DNA of 5,074 nt from an uncultured Collinsella sp. (GTDB lineage Bacteria > Actinomycetota > Coriobacteriia > Coriobacteriales > Coriobacteriaceae). Of the stretch, positions 1 through 5,074 are shown piece by piece. A model generated the notes under the pieces. The model saw nothing but the letters and a program-made list of their open reading frames with translations. It had not been told where the DNA came from and ran no database searches. Within the stretch, counting starts at the first letter, position 1. The number at the start of each line of letters is the position of its first letter. The stretch is from the NCBI GenBank assembly GCA_900549065.1, contig URNC01000139.1:1-5074 (forward strand), in the 5' to 3' direction. Made by a program: the position numbers and the translations under genes.

Positions 1-45
1 GATGCAGCGTAGTCTCGTGGGCTCGGAGATGTGTATAAGAGACAG
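1..45 (+). other. Illumina Nextera adapter contamination (not genomic)
   Basis: Positions 12-45 match the Nextera Read 2 transposase adapter base for base, as I know it. They end in the 19-base Tn5 mosaic end AGATGTGTATAAGAGACAG at 27-45. Positions 1-3 (GAT) fit the 3' end of the P7 oligo. Positions 4-11 (GCAGCGTA) sit exactly where the 8-base i7 index belongs; the reverse complement TACGCTGC is, from memory, index N721 of the Nextera XT v2 set. This is untrimmed library sequence joined to the contig end, not a mobile element. Read on the minus strand it adds 15 open codons to the truncated ATPase gene, and those codons are artificial. Confidence 0.97.
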
Positions 46-1380
46 ATCCAGACCCGACAACCCCAAGCTCGCCGCACGCTCCCGCGCCAAGTTCTCGTCA
101 TATCCGCAGGTCGAGGCCCATTCCATCAGCTCATCGCGAACCGTCTCGGCAACCAGCAATGCTTTGGGATTCTGAGGCAGCAGCGCCGCCGAGGCCGCTC
201 CGCGCACCATGCGGCCGCGCTGCAGCTTGGCGGTCTTCGCCAGCACCGAGAGCATCGTCGACTTGCCGCAGCCGTTACCGCCAACAACCGCATGCACCGC
301 ACCGGCCGAAAACGACGCATCGAGCCCACGCAACACCCAGCCGGACGCTCGATCGTAGCGAAACCAACCTTCCGACAGGGTGGTAGCCGACCCAGCGTGC
401 ATTTTTTGGAGTATTCTGCTTCCATCCGTGCGCGAGAAGGCTTCCAAGCCGTTCTCGAGCGACGTTTGCGCCACAAATTCGGACGATTTGTCCAATTCTG
501 AACTTTTTTTCGCGCTCGATACGTCCCCGGGCGGCTCCAGAGAGCCCAAATTGTCCTCACGCCTGCTGAATACTCCGTTTTTTGCACATCGGATGGCACC
601 CCACCCCAACGTGTCATCGGAAAACAGCGATTCTCGGCATACCAAAGAAGCCATATCCGCCGCCTCGTGCACGCGGCCATCCTCAATCCGGTACGCACAC
701 GTCGCGTATTCGAGCATTGGGCGCGGCTGATGCGTCGCCACAACAACCGTGCAGCCCAGCTCGCGATTTACACGAAACAGCGCGTGCAGGAAATTCTTCT
801 CGGCAACGGGATCGAGCTGAGACGTGGGCTCGTCGAGCAGCAGCACGTGCGGGCGCAGCGCCAGAACGGCCGCCAACGACAGCAGCTGCTTGCGGCCACC
901 CGAAAGCGTATCGGTATCACGATGAAGCCAGTCCTCCAGACCAAAGAAATAGCTGGTCTCGGCAACACGGCGGCGCATCTCGTCGCGCGACACACCCAGA
1001 TTCTCTAGGCCAAACGCCATCTCGTGCCACACGGTCTCGCACACAATCTGGTTCTCGGGATCCTGAAACACATAACCCACGCGCTCTGCCGATGCCCGCA
1101 CGTCCATGTCGGCAACGTTCTCGCCCAGCACGCGCGCATCGCCAGTGCGCTCGCCCGCTGGAGCGATCTCGGGCTTGAGCAGCGACAGCAGCGTCGACTT
1201 GCCCGAACCGGTACCGCCAACAAGCAGTGCAAACGCACCTTGGGAAACACGCCAATCAAGCCCCTCGAGCACCGGTGCCTTGACCCCGGGATAGGCAAAA
1301 CTAAGGCCTCGCACCTCAATCGCCGGCGCGGCCGAGCCATATGCCACACCCGCCGCCGAGCTCCTATCCAACCGAGCCAT
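46..1380 (-). CDS. ECF transporter ATPase, two fused ABC domains (C-terminally truncated by contig end)
   Basis: This is the energy-coupling ATPase of an ECF-type (CbiO/EcfA-like) vitamin or metal importer. It hydrolyses ATP at the cytoplasmic face to drive the EcfT/S-component complex. 445 codons are present and the 3' end is missing. Domain 1 is complete: Walker A GGTGSGKST (residues 55-63), Q-loop VFQDPENQ (Q106), signature LSGGRKQ (159-165), Walker B VLLLDEPT (179-186) and H-loop H217. Domain 2 starts near residue 336 and has Walker A GGNGCGKST (367-375) and Q-loop LLPQNP (Q403). It stops before its signature, Walker B and H-loop. The roughly 95-residue linker is Ser/Lys/Glu-rich and unlike the rest. 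The ATG (1380-1378) overlaps the ecfT stop as TGATG. An AAGAGG Shine-Dalgarno-like site lies at 1394-1389, 8 bases upstream, which points to translational coupling. A YkoD-type fused EcfA1-EcfA2 is the likely form. I give no symbol because family naming varies (ecfA, cbiO, ykoD). Confidence 0.93.
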
Positions 1381-2273
1381 CAGCCAAACCTCTTCTCATC
1401 GATCGCATGCAACACACAGGGCAGCACCATCCAGGCAGCGTACACGGCATAGCCCAGCCACGGCGCCGGCACCGATAGTTGCGGGTAAAACGAATACTGC
1501 GCCATCGCGGTCCACGCCACTGCCGTCGTGGCCACGCCAAACAGCGCAAGCCCAACCAGCGCGGCAACATCGCCGCGCCCCAGCCGATACCGCGCGTACG
1601 TCGTGCGGCGCGTCGCGACGCCCCACCCACGGGAGCGCATAGCGTCCGCGCGCTCCAGCGAATCTTCCATGCCCCAGCCCATCAACACGCTCGACGCCCG
1701 CAGGCGCGAGCGCGCGGGGTCGGCCGGCGCGCGGCCAGGCACATCAATCGCATCCTGCACCGCCAGCACCGTACGACCGCGGCGCAAAAACTGCGGGATA
1801 AGCCGCATGCACATCGAGATCATGAGCGCGATCACCGGCGCGGCGTTACCCAAAAGCGCAAGCACCTTGTCGTAGCCAAGCATCGATGCCGCCGCCTCAA
1901 ACCACAGCACGCTCGCCACAAACAGCCCGCCCATGCACAGGCCGTAAACCATGCTCTCTAGATACACCGCACGCATGCCAATACGGAACAGCTCCGTCGA
2001 GCCCGAGGCGCTAAACAGCGGATTGAGCACCGCGATGATCAAAATCACCGGCAGCTGCCAGCGAAGCGCCCCCAACGTGCGCGCGGCGCCGCCCGTCGCA
2101 AACCCGTACGCCAGCCCGCCCGCAAGCGACAGCGCAATCAGCACCGGCTGCATCGAGAACATAGTGAGTCCCAGCGTCAGCACCATGTAGAGCGCCGGCA
2201 CCGCCGGATGCGACATCGAAAATGCCGCGACGGGTTCGTTGCCCGAGCCCTCTCGCATGTTGTCCACAAGCAT
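1380..2273 (-). CDS. ecfT: ECF transporter transmembrane coupling protein EcfT
   Basis: This 297-residue membrane protein links the ATPase to a substrate-binding S component in an energy-coupling factor importer. Hydrophobic segments lie roughly at residues 24-60 (probably two helices), 73-88, 108-130, 136-156, 236-257 and 269-290. Between them is a charged cytoplasmic stretch (about 157-235) that should hold the coupling helices. It contains RLIPQFLRRGR (157-167) and RADAMRSRGWG (208-218). The latter fits the family's Ala-Arg-Gly motif region, with Ser replacing Ala (SRG). The length is close to the EcfT norm of about 250-300. The start at 2273 is supported by a GGGAGG Shine-Dalgarno sequence at 2285-2280 with a 6-base spacer, and by an in-frame stop seven codons upstream. 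Its TGA overlaps the ATPase ATG by one base, so the two form an operon. The substrate cannot be told without the S component. Confidence 0.9.
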   Translation of the reverse strand: MLVDNMREGSGNEPVAAFSMSHPAVPALYMVLTLGLTMFSMQPVLIALSLAGGLAYGFATGGAARTLGALRWQLPVILIIAVLNPLFSASGSTELFRIGMRAVYLESMVYGLCMGGLFVASVLWFEAAASMLGYDKVLALLGNAAPVIALMISMCMRLIPQFLRRGRTVLAVQDAIDVPGRAPADPARSRLRASSVLMGWGMEDSLERADAMRSRGWGVATRRTTYARYRLGRGDVAALVGLALFGVATTAVAWTAMAQYSFYPQLSVPAPWLGYAVYAAWMVLPCVLHAIDEKRFG

Positions 2274-2279
2274 CCCCGC

Positions 2280-2285
2280 CCTCCC
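2280..2285 (-). promoter_or_regulatory. Shine-Dalgarno of ecfT
   Basis: On the minus strand GGGAGG lies 6 bases before the ATG at 2273. This decides the start over the later in-frame ATGs at residues 6 and 20, which lack such a site. Confidence 0.75.
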
Positions 2286-2406
2286 GCCAAATCACCGACG
2301 CCGAAGCACTGCCGGCACCGCCCGCAAGCAGCGCAAACACCATGCCGGCGGCAACGGCATCGGCCGTCGCACACCAATCGTTACGCGCTCATCATATGCC
2401 TGCGGT

Positions 2407-2434
2407 ATCATATTGCGCCGTGTATCGTTTCCAA
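2407..2434 (-). promoter_or_regulatory. Candidate sigma-70-type promoter of the ecfT operon
   Basis: On the minus strand, a -35 TTGGAA (2434-2429) is followed by a 16-base spacer and a -10 TATGAT (2412-2407), both close to the consensus. Transcription would start near 2400, leaving a leader of about 125 bases before ecfT. The same bases read on the plus strand give TATCAT (2406-2411), a possible -10 for glmU. It has only a poor -35 (TTACGC, 2381-2386, 19-base spacing). The two promoters may therefore overlap, but the plus-strand call is weak. Confidence 0.55.
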
Positions 2435-2456
2435 ACACACGTCTCTATAACGTAAC

Positions 2457-2461
2457 AGGAG
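2457..2461 (+). promoter_or_regulatory. Shine-Dalgarno of glmU
   Basis: AGGAG lies 5 bases before the ATG at 2467. It fixes the glmU start there, although the frame is open back to an ATG at 2239. The sequence translated upstream of 2467 has no resemblance to GlmU. Confidence 0.88.
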
Positions 2462-2466
2462 ATCAC

Positions 2467-3879
2467 ATGGACGCAACCGCAATTATCCTCGCCGCCGGCG
2501 AGGGCACCCGCATGAAGTCGAACCACTGCAAGGTTTCGCACAAGATCCTGGGCAAGCCCATGGTCCAGTGGATCGTCGACGCCACCATCAAGGCCGGCTG
2601 CAGCCGCGTCGTGGTCGTCATCGGCAGCCACGCCGATGAGATGCGCGCCCTCATCGATGGCGCCTATGCCAACAGCGCCACCAAGGTCGAGTGCGTCGAG
2701 CAGACCGAGCGCCTGGGCACCGGCCACGCCGTAAAGGTCGCGCTCGAGGCCTGCGGCATCACGCAAGGCCCCGTCGTCGTGCTCAACGGCGACCTGCCGC
2801 TCATCACCGCCGACACCGTCGCCAAGTTCGCGCAGACCGTCGCCACCGGCGAGCTCGCCTGCACCGTCATGACCATGACCCCGCCCGATCCTTTTGGCTA
2901 CGGCCGCATCAAGCTGGGCGCCGATGGTCAGATCGAGCGCATCATCGAGCAGAAGGACTGCACGCCCGAGCAGGCCGCCACGCTGCTGGAGTGCAACGCC
3001 GGCTGCTACGCCTTCGACGGCGCGCAGCTCGCCGCCCACATTAACGAGATCGGCAACGACAACGCGCAGTCCGAGTACTACCTGCCCGACATGCTCGAAA
3101 TCCTCAAGGGTCACGGCCAGGCGGTCTCCATCTTCCACTGCGATGACTACCGCGACGGCCTGGGCGTCAACAGCCGCATCCAGCTCGCGCAGCTCACCGC
3201 CATCGCGCGCGACCGCATCAACGAGCACTGGATGGCCGAGGGCGTTACCTTCATCGACCCCACGCAGGCCTGGATCGGCCCCGATGCCGTCATCGGCCGC
3301 GACACCGTCGTGTGGCCGCAGACGCATCTGATCGGTCACGTCACCGTGGGCGAGGAGTGCCAGCTCGGCCCCAACAGCCGCCTCACCGACACCACCGTCG
3401 GCAGCGGCTGCATCATCGATGAGACCATCGCCATCGAGGCCGTCATCGAGAACGGCGTCGACTGCGGCCCGCGCGCCTACCTGCGCCCGGGCACCCACAT
3501 GCTCGACGGCTCCAAGGCCGGCACGCACGTGGAGATCAAGAAGTCCACGATCGGCGAGGGTTCTAAGGTGCCCCACCTGTCCTACATCGGCGACACCACC
3601 ATGGGCTCCGGCGTCAACGTGGGCGCGGGCTCCATCACCTGCAACTACGACGGCGTCCACAAGCACAAGACCGTCATCGGCAAGGACGCCTTCATCGGTT
3701 CCGACACCATGATGGTCGCGCCCGCCCAGATTGGCGACGGTGCACTCGTGGCCGCCGGCTCCGTCATCACCGAGCCGGTCCCGGCCGATGCACTCGGTCT
3801 GGGCCGCGCCCGTCAGGTAAATATCGAGGGCTGGGCCGCCGATTATCGCCGCCGCCTGCACGAGGACGACGAGGTATAA
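2467..3879 (+). CDS. glmU: Bifunctional UDP-GlcNAc pyrophosphorylase / glucosamine-1-phosphate N-acetyltransferase
   Basis: This cytoplasmic trimeric enzyme acetylates glucosamine-1-phosphate with acetyl-CoA, then joins the product to UTP, giving UDP-GlcNAc for peptidoglycan. Its 470 residues compare with about 456-460 usually. The N-terminal nucleotidyltransferase domain (about 1-235) shows LAAGEGTRMKS (8-18), K22, QTERLGTGHA (79-88), NGD with metal-binding D109, EYYLPD (203-208) and GVN with N235. The C-terminal left-handed beta-helix (about 255-450) carries residues matching the known E. coli acetyltransferase site with a constant offset of seven: R340, K358, catalytic H370, Y373, N384, N393-Y394, K399 and R447. 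Both active sites therefore look intact. In place of the E. coli Tyr before GD (Y103) there is Asn107, a position that varies in the family. The protein ends in a short charged tail. A terminator follows 15 bases after the stop. Confidence 0.98.
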   Translation: MDATAIILAAGEGTRMKSNHCKVSHKILGKPMVQWIVDATIKAGCSRVVVVIGSHADEMRALIDGAYANSATKVECVEQTERLGTGHAVKVALEACGITQGPVVVLNGDLPLITADTVAKFAQTVATGELACTVMTMTPPDPFGYGRIKLGADGQIERIIEQKDCTPEQAATLLECNAGCYAFDGAQLAAHINEIGNDNAQSEYYLPDMLEILKGHGQAVSIFHCDDYRDGLGVNSRIQLAQLTAIARDRINEHWMAEGVTFIDPTQAWIGPDAVIGRDTVVWPQTHLIGHVTVGEECQLGPNSRLTDTTVGSGCIIDETIAIEAVIENGVDCGPRAYLRPGTHMLDGSKAGTHVEIKKSTIGEGSKVPHLSYIGDTTMGSGVNVGAGSITCNYDGVHKHKTVIGKDAFIGSDTMMVAPAQIGDGALVAAGSVITEPVPADALGLGRARQVNIEGWAADYRRRLHEDDEV

Positions 3880-3894
3880 CGTTTTATCAAGCAC

Positions 3895-3928
3895 AAAAGG
3901 AGCTGTTCCATGAGGACGGCTCCTTTTT
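3895..3928 (+). terminator. Rho-independent terminator after glmU
   Basis: A GGAGC/GCTCC stem (3899-3903 with 3919-3923) extends inward through T-G, G-C, T-A, T-G and C-G pairs to a five-base loop at 3909-3913. It is flanked by AAAA (3895-3898) and TTTTT (3924-3928), which also pair. The stop codon of glmU is 15 bases upstream. The T-run lies on the plus strand, so it should end the glmU transcript before prs. On the opposite strand the T-run is only four bases long. Confidence 0.88.
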
Positions 3929-4019
3929 CTATCGTGACCTGCGCGACCGGATGAGTGGTCGGTTCGTGTCCGTTGACGGTAAAGACGTTATCAAGACCCG
4001 ATTAACCCCGCCGCGCGGT

Positions 4020-4025
4020 TACAAT
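4020..4025 (+). promoter_or_regulatory. Candidate -10 element of the prs promoter
   Basis: TACAAT lies 47 bases before the prs ATG, downstream of the glmU terminator and in a locally AT-rich patch. No good -35 is present at 15-18 bases: the region 3996-4004 reads ACCCGATTA. The TTGACG at 3973-3978 is too far away to pair with it. The predicted transcript would start near 4032 and have a leader of about 40 bases. Confidence 0.42.
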
Positions 4026-4057
4026 GCAAAAAGGCATCTATATGGCATTCGATGAAT

Positions 4058-4064
4058 AAAGGAG
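4058..4064 (+). promoter_or_regulatory. Shine-Dalgarno of prs
   Basis: AAAGGAG lies 7 bases before the ATG at 4072. It favours this start over the in-frame ATG at 4105 (residue 12). That later start has only a GGAG three bases away, too close to work well, although it would give the more usual length of 317 residues. Confidence 0.82.
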
Positions 4065-4071
4065 AAGGGTA

Positions 4072-5058
4072 ATGCCGATTAATGATCCCGAGAAGTCGGA
4101 GAATATGCGCAAGTCCATCCGCGTGTATTCCGGTTCCTCCAACCGTCCCCTCGCTCAGAAGATCGCTGAGTACCTTGGGGTCGAGCTTTCGGGCCTTACG
4201 CTAAAGCAGTTCGCCAATGGTGAGATTTACGCCCGCTACGACGAGACCGTCCGCGGCGCCGACGTCTTCCTGATTCAGTCCGTGGCCGGCGGCAACGTCA
4301 ACGACATGCTCATGGAGCTGCTCATCGCCACCGACGCTGCCAAGCGCGCATCCGCCCGCTCCATCACCGCCGTCATCACCCACTACGGCTATGCCCGCCA
4401 GGACCGCAAGGCCGGCCCGCGCGAGCCCATCACCGCCCGCCTCGTCGCCAACCTGCTCGAGCGCGCCGGCGTCAACCGCATCATCACCCTCGACCTGCAC
4501 CAGGGCCAGATCCAGGGCTTCTTCGATATCCCGGTTAATCACCTGTCCGCACTGCCGCTGTTTGGCCAGTACTACAACGACATGCACTTCGACACCGACA
4601 ACCTGGTTGTCGTCTCCCCCGACGTGGGTCGTGCCAAGGCCGCCAAGAAGCTGTCCGACATGCTCGGCTGCGACCTGGCCATCGCCCACAAGGGTCGTCC
4701 GCGCCACAACGCCGCCGAGGTCATGGGCATCATCGGTGACATCAAGGGCAAGACCTGCATCATCAACGACGACATGATTGACACCGCTGGCACCCTGTGC
4801 GCCAACGTCAAGGAGCTCAAGGCCATGGGCGCCGGCGACATCTACGTGTGCGCCACCCACGGCATCTTCTCGGGCCCGGCTATCGAGCGCCTGAACGATG
4901 CCCCCATCGTCGAGTGCGTCGTCACCGATGCCATCCCCGTCGAGGTCGGCGGCAAGATCAAGACCATCTCGGTCGCCGAGGAGTTCGCTCAGGCCATCTC
5001 CGCCGTTTACCACGAGGAGCCCGTCTCCACGCTCGTCGGCGGCGACTTCGCGCTGTAG
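4072..5058 (+). CDS. prs: Ribose-phosphate pyrophosphokinase (PRPP synthetase)
   Basis: This cytoplasmic enzyme transfers pyrophosphate from ATP to ribose-5-phosphate, giving PRPP for purine, pyrimidine, histidine, tryptophan and NAD synthesis. It has 328 residues; the family usually has about 310-320, and the extra residues are at the N-terminus. Motifs in order are FANGEIYARYDETVRG (47-62), YGYARQDRK for ATP (105-113), DLHQGQIQGFFDIPV (141-155) with metal-binding H143, VSPDVGRAK (181-189), the catalytic flexible loop HKGRPRHN (206-213), and the PRPP-binding loop DDMIDTAGT (233-241). The loop keeps K207 and R209, the equivalents of B. subtilis K197 and R199, with Gly between them instead of Arg. 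Other departures from B. subtilis are TH for PY at 103-104 and N156 for Asp in IPVD. All essential motifs are present, so I read it as an active class I enzyme. It follows glmU on the same strand but has its own likely promoter. Confidence 0.98.
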   Translation: MPINDPEKSENMRKSIRVYSGSSNRPLAQKIAEYLGVELSGLTLKQFANGEIYARYDETVRGADVFLIQSVAGGNVNDMLMELLIATDAAKRASARSITAVITHYGYARQDRKAGPREPITARLVANLLERAGVNRIITLDLHQGQIQGFFDIPVNHLSALPLFGQYYNDMHFDTDNLVVVSPDVGRAKAAKKLSDMLGCDLAIAHKGRPRHNAAEVMGIIGDIKGKTCIINDDMIDTAGTLCANVKELKAMGAGDIYVCATHGIFSGPAIERLNDAPIVECVVTDAIPVEVGGKIKTISVAEEFAQAISAVYHEEPVSTLVGGDFAL

Positions 5059-5074
5059 TCGCATCGTCCTTGCA

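Larger units (their letters stand above)
2274..2466. other. Divergent intergenic region ecfT / glmU
   Basis: These 193 bases separate two genes that point away from each other, and must carry both promoters. The right half (about 2390-2455) is much more AT-rich than the genes. It contains ATCATAT twice, at 2391-2397 and 2407-2413, 16 bases apart. The left half (about 2274-2388) is GC-rich. It reads like coding sequence on the minus strand in a frame different from ecfT, but has no convincing start or ribosome site. I see no riboswitch fold that I can name, and no tRNA. Confidence 0.6.

Noticed and set aside
27..45. Tn5-type mosaic end as evidence of a natural transposon
   Set aside because: It is contiguous with the synthetic Read 2 adapter and an index, so it is library chemistry, not a genomic insertion.
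31..501. A plus-strand open frame of 156 codons
   Set aside because: Its start lies in the sequencing adapter, and it runs antisense to the second ATPase domain.
126..746. A 206-codon minus-strand frame inside the ATPase gene
   Set aside because: It is an out-of-frame shadow of the ATPase. The ATPase frame has Walker A, signature and Walker B motifs, while this one is Arg/Cys-rich without any.
2446..2451. TATAAC as a -10 element for glmU
   Set aside because: Transcription would start near 2458, inside the Shine-Dalgarno at 2457-2461, and there is no -35 at a suitable distance.
2239..2466. N-terminal extension of glmU from an ATG at 2239
   Set aside because: The extension overlaps ecfT, is Arg/His-rich and unlike GlmU, whereas AGGAG at 2457 and the LAAGEGTRMKS motif at the expected distance fix the start at 2467.
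2392..3894. A 500-codon open frame antisense to glmU
   Set aside because: It mirrors glmU, whose GC-rich third positions suppress stops on the opposite strand. Its product is a Gly/Ala/Asp/Val-rich string without domains, and glmU is unmistakable.
3910..3954. A 14-codon frame with a good ribosome-site match (AAAAGGAG) starting in the terminator loop
   Set aside because: The ribosome-site likeness comes from the GGAGC arm of the terminator stem. The peptide is very short, and the message would end inside it.
4201..5064. A 287-codon open frame antisense to prs
   Set aside because: Same cause as over glmU: low-complexity composition and no motif, opposite a clear prs.

Overview
The window is a high-GC bacterial contig end. 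It has three ordinary chromosomal loci and, at its extreme left, 45 bases of sequencing-library adapter. The genes use mostly G/C third positions. The GlmU and Prs proteins, with Prs motifs such as VSPDVGRAK and HKGRP, look like those of high-GC Gram-positives. My best guess is a Coriobacteriia member, perhaps Collinsella-like. This is inference from sequence style and gene content; no database was searched.

Layout. Bases 1-45 are an Illumina Nextera P7-side adapter (end of P7, an 8-base index, and the Read 2 transposon adapter), so native DNA starts at 46. Bases 46-1380 (minus strand) hold a fused, two-domain ECF-transporter ATPase. Its C-terminal end is cut off by the contig end. Bases 1380-2273 (minus strand) hold the EcfT transmembrane coupling subunit, whose stop codon overlaps the ATPase start as TGATG. 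No substrate-binding S component is visible, so the substrate is unknown. Bases 2274-2466 are a divergent intergenic region with a good sigma-70-type promoter facing ecfT and a weaker candidate facing glmU. Bases 2467-3879 (plus strand) encode GlmU. Bases 3880-4071 hold an intrinsic terminator and the candidate prs promoter. Bases 4072-5058 (plus strand) encode PRPP synthetase. The last 16 bases hold nothing recognisable.

Function. GlmU makes UDP-GlcNAc for peptidoglycan. Prs makes PRPP for nucleotide, histidine, tryptophan and NAD synthesis. They are neighbours as in many Gram-positives, but a terminator separates them here. The ECF genes form their own divergent operon for uptake of an unidentified micronutrient.

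I found no new biological system. The most consequential observation is the adapter contamination. The most biologically open points are the unusual linker in the ATPase, the unknown partner S component, and a coding-like stretch just upstream of ecfT.
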